A stretch of 61,109 bases of DNA, from NCBI RefSeq assembly GCF_012033735.1, contig NZ_JAAVJD010000007.1, positions 1 through 61,109 on the forward strand. Direction: 5' to 3'. How positions within the stretch are numbered: position 1 is the stretch's first letter; the number at the start of each line of letters is the position of its first letter. Source of the stretch: Streptomyces lonarensis (GTDB taxonomy: Bacteria > Actinomycetota > Actinomycetes > Streptomycetales > Streptomycetaceae). This document shows, in pieces, positions 15,501 to 22,959 of this stretch. The notes under the pieces are model-generated. The model searched no databases. It saw only the letters and a program-made list of their open reading frames with translations, and had not been told where the DNA came from. Both the position numbers and the translations under genes were made by a program.

Positions 15501-17201
15501 CGCTTGGTGCCGCGCCCGTCGAGCGGCAGCGCCCGTTCCAACGCGACGGAGCGCGAGGCTGTCCGGCTGCTGCTGCGGCTTCCCGACGACAACGGTGTGC
15601 TGCCCGAGGGGCTGCCCTGGGTCCGGCAGGCGGACGTCGCCAAGGCCCTCGGCCTCACCGTGGGCCGCATCCCGCAGATCGTGAAGAAGGCGCGCGAGCG
15701 CTGGTACCGCGATGCCGCGCTGGGGCCGCTGAGCGACGACCTGGTCGAGCTGGTCGCCGAGCGCGGCCGGGTCGTGCCGGTGCTGGAACTCGCCGACGCG
15801 CTGCTCGCTCAGCGCGGCAGCAAGGTGGCGAAGCGTCGGGACCGGCGTGCGCTGGCGCTGTCGCTGCTGCGTGCGGTGGTGGAGCGGGAGCAGTTCCGGG
15901 AGCAGATCGAGGAGACGCCGCCGCGGTTCCGCTACTTCCACGCCCGGCTGCCCAAGGGCGCCGACCCGGTGCTCGGGCTGATCGTCATCGACGTCCGCGA
16001 CGGGGAGGGCAGTGACGACGGCGCGGACACCCCGACCCTGCCGGCGCTCCGCGAGTACGCGCTCAAGCTGGGCGCGCAGGCGGACGAGCTGGCGCGTCTG
16101 GAGTCCCTGCCGACGGCGAGCACGGTCCTCACCAAGCTGGCCGCGATCCGGCAGCCGCCGGGGAAGCTCGGCTGGGACGAGCGGCGGACGGCCGAGATCG
16201 CGGTCGCGGCCTCCCCGGGGGCCGCGCTCACGCCCCGCCTGGAGATCTATCCGCGCGATCTGGACCTCGTGCGCGCACTGCGGATTACCCAGGCCGGTGT
16301 GGTCGCCGTGCAGCCGGGTGTCGAGGAGGAGCGCCAGCCGGGTCTGACCGTCGACGCGCTGCACAAGCGGGTCGCGACCCGCTTCCCCGATCTGGGCGAC
16401 GATCCCCTCGTTCCGCGCGAACTGCCGGACGGCAGCGCGCTGGTGCGGTTGCTGAAGGAGGCCGGCTTCGAGCTGAAGCTGGCGACCCGCTACGACAAGA
16501 CCCTCCGGCTCGTCCCGGAGCTGCCCGCCGGAGAGTTCACCGGCGGTCTGACGTCGGCGAGTTGGGGCGCGACCTCGTCGGCGCGGCGGGCCGCGCCGAC
16601 GCAGTACGACGCGGACGCGGCGGTCGCGGCGGCGGTGAAAGCCGAGCAGCGGCTCGTGCATTCGGCGCGGCAGGACGGGTTCCGGGTCCTGACCGTGCCG
16701 CAGCAGGGCGCCGAGACGGCGGTACGACGGCTGGCCGACCAGCCCTATGGGGCGGCGGTTGTCTCGGTGACCGAGCTGTTCCTGGCCGAGCTGCGCGCCG
16801 TGATCGCCGAGGCGGCCAAGCCGACGTGGGAGACCGTCCTCAAGGCGGACGCCGCCGAGGCGGGCACCCGGCACCACCAGCAGCTGCGGGTCCGCACGGA
16901 CAAGGCGTGGGGGCGCGTCGAGCCGCTCCTTCGCGAGCGCCTGGCGCAGGCCGGCGGCCCGCTGCTCCTCACCGACACGGCGGCGCTCGCACGCTACGAC
17001 GCGTTCGACCTCCTGGGCCGACTCGCGGAGGAGTCACGGCAGGGCGGCAGCCCGCTGTGGCTGCTCGTCGCCCAGTCCGACCCGGCGCGCGCGCCGAGGC
17101 TGGCCGGGCAGAACGTGCCATACCAGGCCGGGTTCGACGAGTGGATCGTCGTGCCGGACGCGTGGGTGGCGCGGAAACATCTGCCGCCGGACGCCGCCTG
17201 A
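12531..17201 (+). CDS. pglW: BREX-2 system protein kinase PglW
   Basis: A 1556-residue protein with PglW architecture. Residues about 12-130 are a NERD nuclease-related domain (EVDLMV, FLIELKDWHG). A first kinase-like domain follows, about 200-490. It lacks the HRD loop: HHRTLAAHAV near residue 327 stands where HRDLKPxN should be, so it looks like a pseudokinase. The second kinase domain, about 540-840, is intact: RLGTGSTARAF glycine loop, AVLKVA lysine near 579, HRDLKPDN near 685 and IDFS in place of DFG. Further on are a helix-hairpin-helix-like stretch about 883-937 and a helix-turn-helix-like segment near 1030-1056. Pgl studies in S. coelicolor treat PglW as the kinase of the phage growth limitation system. 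It is followed 88 bp later by pglX. Confidence 0.95.
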   Translation: MEDGRWTTVTESEFEHERRGLEAIRRLLPNEEPWRAWSNFTFTAERGHVREVDLMVTAPAGVFLIELKDWHGSVSGGGSSWVQTKLSGVQRRHGNPLHLTNQKAKELAGLIKGVEKGARKQPGIWVGEAVCFTHDKLRVNLASADLNGVFTIRQLVEMLARPPEGGRGQVTAAVSLRVDAALKKLGIAPVRRQHEVGSYLLESKSFDSGPTWADYLGRHTQLHDLARVRVFLSERGASDAARASVEKAAAREAAVLSRFRHPGAVQLKSYLPSGHPAGPTILFDYHPETVRLDDYLVEHGKHLDLPGRLALVRQLAETLRSAHSNRLHHRTLAAHAVHVIPRNRGPRGHELSEEQRWLSPRLQIADWQIASGHSGSQGKPLTHATSGVSGVHLSQQTDPYLAPELRIPKADPVRLDVYGLGVLTYLLVTGQPPGATQAEVLSRLEAGETLAPSALVDGLDPDLDDLVEASTAYEPSRRLSTVDDFLEMLEFVEESFAAKDVKDAADGDSASGAGPASPAGGEQTEPEKDPLEAGAGDLLAGRWEVLRRLGTGSTARAFLVRDLAGEPRRSGSLPVAVLKVALSEAKHVVLDREADVLARIHRDSSIIALYEREPLTLAGRRVLALEYVGDSRALDTEGTGKAARRREETVARQLRDYGRLRMDQLEVYGTYLFGAVEHLEAEGIWHRDLKPDNIAIRLRPNGTRQLVLIDFSLAGYPAKEIEAGTEGYLDPFVGVITRSSYDGHAERYALAVTLHEMASRELPRWGDGSVTPRQTDAKEWPYPHLAADAFDDPVRDGLVAFFRKALARDVKDRFPDLKPMVRAWNAIFLDARRTTAPSSGHGNTTAAVEGAAPRIGQSDDDASAEEIRDKQAEQADRSTPLSVAGLTQAAQSQLFDLGLNTVGDVLDYSVRKFLTAPGMGARTRTEIQNRQKQWNLRLGRTPAPMSNEALKAAREEATELEQAVAESVAADGGDTGREVLRGLSLDALASRLVPRPSSGSARSNATEREAVRLLLRLPDDNGVLPEGLPWVRQADVAKALGLTVGRIPQIVKKARERWYRDAALGPLSDDLVELVAERGRVVPVLELADALLAQRGSKVAKRRDRRALALSLLRAVVEREQFREQIEETPPRFRYFHARLPKGADPVLGLIVIDVRDGEGSDDGADTPTLPALREYALKLGAQADELARLESLPTASTVLTKLAAIRQPPGKLGWDERRTAEIAVAASPGAALTPRLEIYPRDLDLVRALRITQAGVVAVQPGVEEERQPGLTVDALHKRVATRFPDLGDDPLVPRELPDGSALVRLLKEAGFELKLATRYDKTLRLVPELPAGEFTGGLTSASWGATSSARRAAPTQYDADAAVAAAVKAEQRLVHSARQDGFRVLTVPQQGAETAVRRLADQPYGAAVVSVTELFLAELRAVIAEAAKPTWETVLKADAAEAGTRHHQQLRVRTDKAWGRVEPLLRERLAQAGGPLLLTDTAALARYDAFDLLGRLAEESRQGGSPLWLLVAQSDPARAPRLAGQNVPYQAGFDEWIVVPDAWVARKHLPPDAA

Positions 17202-17289
17202 CGTACGGCGGATCGCCGCCTCTTCTCTCCTCCTTCTCGTCCCGCCTTCTAGTCACCCAGCCACCCAGTCACCACTTCGGGAGCAGTCC

Positions 17290-20200
17290 GTGATCGACCG
17301 CAAGAGCCTCCTCAGCGACCTGCAGAAGCAGGTGAAGGCGGCAGAGACCGACCTGGACGCCCAGGTCAAGACCGTTCCGGAGGTCGGGGCACGGCTGCGC
17401 AGTGAGTACGACCAGGCGAAGAAGGTGGGGCGGACGGCGGCGACCTGGAACTCCTGGCTCGGGGAGCGGGTCACGCAGGTCGCGGTGGCGTGGGTGCTCG
17501 GCACGGTCTTCGTCCGGTTCAGCGAGGACAACCGGCTGATCACGGAGCCGTACATCACGGCGCCGGACGTGGCGGGGCGCGAGGTCGCCCAGGCCCGGTA
17601 CGAGGACTACATGGCGAAGGACGCCGACCCGACGTACCGCGGGTGGCTGGAGACGGCGTTCGCGGAACTGGGCGCGGGGCAGGCGGGGCGGCTACTGTTC
17701 GACCAGGACCACAACCCGCTGTACCAGATTCCGCTGTCGCACGACGGGGCGGGAGCGCTGCTGGCGTTCTGGCGGGAGCAGAAGTCGGTGGAGCCGGAAG
17801 CGGAGGACGGCTCCGGCAGCACGTCGGTGCTGGTGCACGACTTCACCGACGCGCTGAGCGAGGACGGCACGGAGGGCTGGGACACCCGGTTCCTGGGTGA
17901 CCTGTACCAGGACCTGAGCGAGGCGGCGCGAAAGACGTACGCGCTGCTCCAGACCCCGGAGTTCGTGGAGGAGTTCATCCTCGACCGCACGATGACGCCT
18001 GCGGTGCGGGAGTTCGGTTTCGAAGAGCTGAAGATGATCGACCCGACGTGCGGGTCGGGGCACTTTGTGCTGGGCGCCTTCCGGCGGCTGGTTCGGCTGT
18101 GGAGTGAGGAGCGGCCGGAGGTCGGCGCGTACGAGCGGGTGCGGGCATCGCTGGAGTCGGTGCACGGGGTGGACCTGAATCCGTTCGCGGTGGCGGTGGC
18201 GCGGTTCCGGTTGCTCGTTGCGGCGATGGCGGCGAGCGGAATGCGGACGTTCGCGACGGCGCGGGAGTACGACTGGCCGATCCATCTGGCAGTGGGTGAC
18301 TCGCTCATCAAGGACCGGCAGTTGGAACTGCCGCTGACGCTCGGCGAGGAGAGTGCGCCTGGCGACCCGCTGGCCGAGTTCTCGTACGCGACAGAGGATG
18401 TGCACGAGCACCCGGGAATTCTGCAGCAGGGGCGCTACCACGTGGTGGTGGGCAACCCGCCGTACATCACGGTCAAGGACAAAAAGCTGAACGAGCTTTA
18501 CCGGGAGCTGTACGACGCATGCGCAGGGAAGTACGCATTGTCGGTTCCCTTCGCACAGCGGTTCTTCGAACTCGCTAAGCGCGGCATGGACAACGGGCAC
18601 GATTGGGGGATGGTCGGCCAAATCACAGCCAGGTCGTTCATGAAGCGGGAATTCGGCGCGAAGCTCATTGAGGAATTCTTCGCGCAGAAAACTGAGCTCA
18701 CCGAAGTAATCGACACCTCGGGGGCTTATATCCCAGAGCATGGAACGCCAACGGTTATCTTGGTCGGTAGGCCGAGGAGCGGCGGCAGACGATCGACGTC
18801 GACGCGAACAGCCCGCGGCGTGCAAGGGGAGCCAATCACACCCGAGAACGCAGAGGAAGGATTGGTTTGGCGGGCAATCGTGGAGCAAATTGATAGGCCT
18901 GGATCCGCCAGCCAATGGGTGTCAGTGGACGACTTGGAGAGCGAGCGTTGTTTCGGAAAGCATCCGTGGGTTCTAACTGCCGGCGGACAGGAAATGATCG
19001 ACTCACTCAACAAAGGTGCAGCGGCAAAACTTTCCTCGATCGTTGAATCTGTAGGATCGAGCGCCATTACCGGGGACGACGACCTGTTCATCATCCCCAA
19101 TCCGTCAGCCCGATGGGTCAACCTGAACATTCACCCCCTTCGCCCATTTCTCGAAGGTGATCAAGTTCGCGAATGGAGCTGCACCCCGGCAGCAAGCGCT
19201 ATCTACCCTATGGGGGCGACCCCCAAAGAGCGCCAAACCCTGGAGAAGGTTCAGCTCTGGCCAGGCCGCAGGATCCTCCGCGGGACTCTATACTTCGGAA
19301 AGACTAAAGAGCAACGATCCATGCCATGGTCAGATTACGCCTTCCACAAGGCAGATCGACTGCAATCACGATTCTTGATTACATTCTCTTTCGTTGCCAC
19401 CCATAATCACTTCGCACTCGATCGAGGTGGGCGCATCCACAATAAATCCGCCTCCGTGATCAAGCTCCAGAAAGGGGTAACCGAGAAAGATTACATTCAG
19501 ATTCTCGGACTACTCAATAGCTCCACATCTGGATTCTGGCTCAAAATGGTGAGCCACAATATGGGCGCTGGAGGGATTGGCGGAGGGATTGCCGCAGAGC
19601 AATGGGAACAGTTCTACCAATTCAACGGAACCAAGATCAACGAATTTCCTCTTCCGGGCGACTTTCCCACGATTCTCGCTACCGAGATCGACTCTCTCAC
19701 CCAGGACCTGTTCACTGCGACCCCAGCCGCACTGGTGGCTGAATCTCTTCCCACTGTCTATGCGCTGCGTGAAGCCCAAGCTCGCTACGACATCACCCGA
19801 GCCCGTATGATCGCCCTCCAAGAGGAGCTCGACTGGCAGGTCTACTCCCTCTACGACCTGCACTCCGAGGACCTGCGTCTGCCCGACTCATCCGCTGTCC
19901 CGGAACTTGCCCTCGGTGAGCGGGCCTTCGAGATCGTCCTCGCGCGCCGAGTCAAGGCCGGCGAGGCAAGTGGTGAGTGGTTCAAGCGGCACGGGTCCAC
20001 GCCCATCACCGACATCCCCGCCCACTGGCCTGACGACTACCGCGCTCTCGTGCAGAAGCGGATCGAGGTCATCGAGTCGAACCGTGCCATCGGCATGATC
20101 GAGCGTCCGGAGTACAAGCGGCGCTGGGCAACCGAGGGGTGGGACTCCATGCGGCAGAAGGCGCTGAAGTCCTGGCTGCTCAATCGCATCGAGAACCGCT

Positions 20201-20952
20201 CCTACTGGTTCGACGCGAACGACAACCCCACCGTCACCACTCTCGCCCGCCTCACCGAAGCCCTGTCCGCCGACGAGGACTTCACCTCCGTTGCCGACCT
20301 CTACGCCCCCCGGCAGGACCTCGCCAAGACCGTCCGCGATCTGCTCTCCGAGGAACACGTCCCCTTCGTCTCGGCTCTTCGCTACAAGCCCGCCGCGCTC
20401 AAGAAGCGGGCTGACTGGGAGCACGTCTGGGATCTTCAGCGGGAGGAGGACGCCGCGCCGGACGAGCCCGCCAAGCGGAAGATTCGGGAGCGGACGCCCG
20501 TACCGCCGAAGTACACGTCGGCCGACTTCCTCAAGCCCAGTTACTGGCGGGCCCGCGGCAAGCTCGACGTGCCCAAGGAGCGGTTCGTCTCGTACGGCAC
20601 GGTGAACGCGCAGTCGCCCGAGCTGTACGGGTGGGCCGGCTGGGACCACCTGGAGCAGGCGCTCGCGCTGGCCTCGTACATCCAGACCGCCGGTCTCAGC
20701 AACGAGGAGATCGTGCCGTTCCTGGCCGGCCTGCTGGAGCTCCAGCCCTGGCTGGACCAGTGGTACGGCGAGTACGACGCCGAGTTCGCCGCGTCCCCCG
20801 CCGCCGAGATCCTCGCCTTCCGCCAGCAGAAGCAGGGCGAGCTCGGTCTGAGCAACGACACGCTGCGCGCCTGGCGCCCCGCCCCCGCCACCCGCGCGAA
20901 GAAGGCCGCCGCCCCCAGGAAGAAGGCAGCGGCCTCCGCAGAGTCCGCCTGA
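17290..20952 (+). CDS. pglX: BREX-2 system adenine-specific DNA methyltransferase PglX
   Basis: A 1220-residue N6-adenine methyltransferase. The SAM-binding motif DPTCGSGHF is near residue 250 and the catalytic NPPY near 387; the long C-terminal part should contain target recognition. In BREX it marks host DNA and takes part in attack on unmarked phage. In S. coelicolor PglX is toxic without PglZ. The GTG at 17290 follows GGGAG. Codons from about 18480 to 19800 are much AT-richer than the rest of the gene, starting just after NPPY. The S. coelicolor gene is reported to phase-vary through a G tract; I see no comparable tract here, the longest I noticed being six C at 20306-20311. A hairpin follows the stop. 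Confidence 0.95.
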   Translation: MIDRKSLLSDLQKQVKAAETDLDAQVKTVPEVGARLRSEYDQAKKVGRTAATWNSWLGERVTQVAVAWVLGTVFVRFSEDNRLITEPYITAPDVAGREVAQARYEDYMAKDADPTYRGWLETAFAELGAGQAGRLLFDQDHNPLYQIPLSHDGAGALLAFWREQKSVEPEAEDGSGSTSVLVHDFTDALSEDGTEGWDTRFLGDLYQDLSEAARKTYALLQTPEFVEEFILDRTMTPAVREFGFEELKMIDPTCGSGHFVLGAFRRLVRLWSEERPEVGAYERVRASLESVHGVDLNPFAVAVARFRLLVAAMAASGMRTFATAREYDWPIHLAVGDSLIKDRQLELPLTLGEESAPGDPLAEFSYATEDVHEHPGILQQGRYHVVVGNPPYITVKDKKLNELYRELYDACAGKYALSVPFAQRFFELAKRGMDNGHDWGMVGQITARSFMKREFGAKLIEEFFAQKTELTEVIDTSGAYIPEHGTPTVILVGRPRSGGRRSTSTRTARGVQGEPITPENAEEGLVWRAIVEQIDRPGSASQWVSVDDLESERCFGKHPWVLTAGGQEMIDSLNKGAAAKLSSIVESVGSSAITGDDDLFIIPNPSARWVNLNIHPLRPFLEGDQVREWSCTPAASAIYPMGATPKERQTLEKVQLWPGRRILRGTLYFGKTKEQRSMPWSDYAFHKADRLQSRFLITFSFVATHNHFALDRGGRIHNKSASVIKLQKGVTEKDYIQILGLLNSSTSGFWLKMVSHNMGAGGIGGGIAAEQWEQFYQFNGTKINEFPLPGDFPTILATEIDSLTQDLFTATPAALVAESLPTVYALREAQARYDITRARMIALQEELDWQVYSLYDLHSEDLRLPDSSAVPELALGERAFEIVLARRVKAGEASGEWFKRHGSTPITDIPAHWPDDYRALVQKRIEVIESNRAIGMIERPEYKRRWATEGWDSMRQKALKSWLLNRIENRSYWFDANDNPTVTTLARLTEALSADEDFTSVADLYAPRQDLAKTVRDLLSEEHVPFVSALRYKPAALKKRADWEHVWDLQREEDAAPDEPAKRKIRERTPVPPKYTSADFLKPSYWRARGKLDVPKERFVSYGTVNAQSPELYGWAGWDHLEQALALASYIQTAGLSNEEIVPFLAGLLELQPWLDQWYGEYDAEFAASPAAEILAFRQQKQGELGLSNDTLRAWRPAPATRAKKAAAPRKKAAASAESA
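18480..19800 (+). other. AT-rich mosaic segment inside pglX (putative exchanged specificity region)
   Basis: Sixty-base blocks counted by hand here run about 45-60% G+C (for example 19441-19500 at 45% and 18661-18720 at 48%), against about 67% in blocks at 17881 and 19861. Codons such as AAA, ATT and TTG become common. The frame stays open throughout. The left edge falls about 10 codons after NPPY. Confidence 0.75.
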
Positions 20953-20957
20953 ACAGT

Positions 20958-20995
20958 GCGTCTGTGAGGTGGCTGATCCGCCGCCTCACAGACGC
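20958..20995. terminator. Terminator-like hairpin after pglX
   Basis: GCGTCTGTGAGG at 20958-20969 pairs perfectly with 20984-20995, and the stem can extend by about three pairs including a G-T wobble. It sits in the short gap between pglX (stop 20952) and the convergent DUF397 gene (stop 20999), so it can serve both. Confidence 0.75.
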
Positions 20996-20998
20996 CGG

Positions 20999-21187
20999 TC
21001 AGGCACCCGACACGTGCGCGGCGAAAGCCGCCCAGGCACCGGGGGCGACGGCGAACGAGTCGCGGTCGAGGTCCTTGGAGTCCCGCACATGGACCGCTTC
21101 GGCGTCCAGTGCGACCTCGATGCAGTTGTCGCCTTCGCTTCCGCTGTAGCTGCTCTTGAACCAGCCCAGGTATTCCGTGGTGCTCAT
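20999..21187 (-). CDS. DUF397 domain-containing small protein
   Basis: A 62-residue protein with the DUF397 pattern: WFKSSYSGSEGDNCIEVAL near the start, then VHVRDSKD and a closing FAVAPGAWAAF. DUF397 proteins are abundant in Streptomyces and usually sit next to an XRE/DUF5753 regulator, sometimes described as antitoxin- or anti-regulator-like partners. Its ATG overlaps the stop of the upstream XRE gene (ATGA), so the two are translationally coupled. The pair lies on the opposite strand inside the BREX-2 cluster, converging on pglX. Confidence 0.9.
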   Translation of the reverse strand: MSTTEYLGWFKSSYSGSEGDNCIEVALDAEAVHVRDSKDLDRDSFAVAPGAWAAFAAHVSGA

Positions 21188-22068
21188 AGCGCTCCTCGCA
21201 TCTGTTCCAGCAAGCTCACCGTAGCCCGGCAATCCAGGGCCTGGGAACGCAGCTTGCCATAGCGCTGGAGGAGCACACTGACGTCGTTCGGAGCAGTGAT
21301 CAGGCTGCTGGAGCGCTGACCTTCGACGTAGCCGATCCACTGGTGCCCAGGCCGCTCGGCCAGGTACATCTGACCGTCGACGCCGGTGTGATCCTCCTGC
21401 TGAAGCGGCATCACCTGGATCTCCACGTTGCGTTGGCTGCCAACGTCGAGTAGGTGGTCGATGACCGAGCGCGTGACCTCGGCTCCTCCCAAGCGGCGTT
21501 CGAGCAACGCTTGCTCGATGACGAAGCTGAAGGCGGTGTTCGGCCGCTGCGTGAGCAGTTTCTGACGGTCCAGCCGAGCGGCAACCTCGCGTTCCAGCTG
21601 CTCCTCAGTCACAGGCGGGAGTCTGCGGTCGAACAGTGCCCGGACGTACCCCTCGGTCTGCAGCAACCCCGGAATCGCCCGGCACTCGTACGCGTACAGC
21701 GTGATGGCCTCTTCCTCGATCCCCGCCCACTGCAGGAACCAGGAAGCCAGCCCTGCCTTCCTCCGCAGGGTCTTCGCGGCTGCCGCGAGAACCTTGCCCG
21801 CGACGGGTCCCAGCGCCTCGCCCGCCTTCCCGGGCAGCGTCTCCGGCGGGAACCGCCTGCCCTGCTCGATCTTCGCGACATACGCCGGCGAGTACCGCAC
21901 CCGGGCCGCGAGCTCCTCCTGCGTGAACCCTCCGGCCTCCCGCAGCGCCTTCAAGACGGCCCCGAACGTCTGGAGACTGTCCGACAGTTCGGTTTCACCA
22001 CACACCGCCGTACCGCTGCCGTCCTGGTCCGCCGTCATCGCCGCCCCGCTTTCCGTGCTCTGTGCCAT
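21184..22068 (-). CDS. XRE-family regulator with DUF5753 domain (Scr1-like)
   Basis: A 294-residue regulator. The N-terminal helix-turn-helix spans about residues 35-90 (LKALREAGGFTQEELAARV, then YSPAYVAKIEQGRR). The remainder is the DUF5753 sensor-like domain with typical landmarks: LYAYECRAIPGLLQTEGYVRAL, TEEQLEREVAARLDRQ, FVIEQALLERRLGG and VQVMP-like IQVMPLQQ. The family occurs in many copies in Streptomyces, almost always with a DUF397 partner, as here (ATGA overlap downstream). An in-frame ATG at residue 11 is an alternative start. Because it is inserted between pglX and pglY it could regulate the BREX genes, but the position alone does not show that. Confidence 0.9.
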   Translation of the reverse strand: MAQSTESGAAMTADQDGSGTAVCGETELSDSLQTFGAVLKALREAGGFTQEELAARVRYSPAYVAKIEQGRRFPPETLPGKAGEALGPVAGKVLAAAAKTLRRKAGLASWFLQWAGIEEEAITLYAYECRAIPGLLQTEGYVRALFDRRLPPVTEEQLEREVAARLDRQKLLTQRPNTAFSFVIEQALLERRLGGAEVTRSVIDHLLDVGSQRNVEIQVMPLQQEDHTGVDGQMYLAERPGHQWIGYVEGQRSSSLITAPNDVSVLLQRYGKLRSQALDCRATVSLLEQMRGAL

Positions 22069-22262
22069 GCGCCCCGTACGCCGCGTCGGCCAACCAGCCC
22101 AAAATTACCTTGGGTCACTCGGCAAGCCCCGAGAGTGAACCAGGACAGACGCATCTGTATGGGCAGCGTCCTTGCAGACCGGCGGGCACAGCAAGCCCTC
22201 CCGGACGGTTGTGCGCACGACGGCATCCCAGGCCACACCGCCCCGGCCGTCCGCCGATCGCG

Positions 22263-22339
22263 TGGCAGGCGACGGTCTCGGTCGGCGGCCCGACCCACCA
22301 GCTTGGGCAGGCCCTCGCAGCGGCGAGCGTGCCTCTCAT
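22263..22339 (-). pseudogene. Frameshifted PIN-domain toxin remnant
   Basis: An ATG at 22339 overlaps the stop of the upstream antitoxin gene (ATGA), as in intact antitoxin-toxin pairs, and encodes MRGTL. After eight more bases the homology jumps frame and reads EGLPKLVGRAADRDRRL. From memory, PIN toxins coupled to this antitoxin type begin MTGTLVLDSEGLSKLV, so about four bases appear lost between the two blocks. Nothing downstream resembles the rest of a PIN domain. I therefore call it a broken N-terminal stub. Confidence 0.55.
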
Positions 22340-22614
22340 GCGTTCTCCGCCGCGTCGGTCACATCTCCGCGCAGGAGTGCCCGTTTGGCGTCGACCACCG
22401 CTTGGTCCACGGGCCCGTGTTCGGCTTCGGCCTCCGCGATCAGCTCGCGCAGCCGTTCCCGTTCGAGCCGGCGCTGCAGGAGTGCTGCCGCGGACGCGGA
22501 CCTACCGTGAGTGCCGGTGCGCGCCCCGAGGGCGGCGATGACGCCGTCGGGAGGGACGACGGAGACCGGGCGGGCGGGGCCTTCGCCCGGGATGGAGTCA
22601 GGGTTGGCGCTCAT
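22336..22614 (-). CDS. Orphan antitoxin-like protein
   Basis: A 92-residue protein. The C-terminal 50 residues, ERERLRELIAEAEAEHGPVD then VVDAKRALLRGD, match the toxin-binding tail common in actinobacterial antitoxins paired with PIN toxins. The N-terminal 40 residues are proline- and glycine-rich and do not show a clear ribbon-helix-helix. The ATG at 22614 follows GGGGAAAG. The gene after it, which should be the toxin, is broken, so this antitoxin is now alone. It lies in the minus-strand block between pglX and pglY. It could be a leftover or could still bind other PIN toxins. Confidence 0.7.
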   Translation of the reverse strand: MSANPDSIPGEGPARPVSVVPPDGVIAALGARTGTHGRSASAAALLQRRLERERLRELIAEAEAEHGPVDQAVVDAKRALLRGDVTDAAENA

Positions 22615-22959
22615 GGAGCAACTTTCCCCCAGGGGCCGCAGACGCGACCGGATCAGCACCCACCCGGTCCAGAGCGTGAACCCGCACACGTGGATCTGTA
22701 CGGGTGGCGTCCCTGTCGGCACGACGGGCACCGCCGTTACCCGGCTCGACGACCGGGGTGGGCTCCTCCTCGTGCAGCGCGGGGCCCGTGCGGCTGGTGA
22801 AACGCGTGGTCGCCGCTGCGTCCCCGGCGTCACGCACTGTGCTAAGCGGATGCTGTGAATCGCACGGCGCACTGTCGGCGGCGCCCACTACGATTGCTCG
22901 GGCAGCTCAGCTGATCGAGCTGCCCGAGGACCGGCCGGGCGAGGAGCTTCACAGACACC
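22615..22959. promoter_or_regulatory. Divergent intergenic region upstream of pglY
   Basis: A 345-bp gap between the antitoxin gene and pglY. It must carry the promoter of the pglY-pglZ-brxD-brxHI unit. GAGGAG at 22941-22946 is the likely pglY ribosome site, though its spacing to the ATG (13 nt) is long. I see no coding sequence or obvious operator. Confidence 0.4.

Noticed and set aside
12432..16877. A very long open frame on the minus strand opposite pglW
   Set aside because: High G+C leaves the opposite strand open; its translation is low-complexity and basic, with no family resemblance, while the plus strand is clearly pglW.
17290..20952. A phase-variable homopolymer in pglX, as reported in S. 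coelicolor
   Set aside because: No long G or C tract was found. The longest run noticed was six C (20306-20311), which is not unusual at this base composition.
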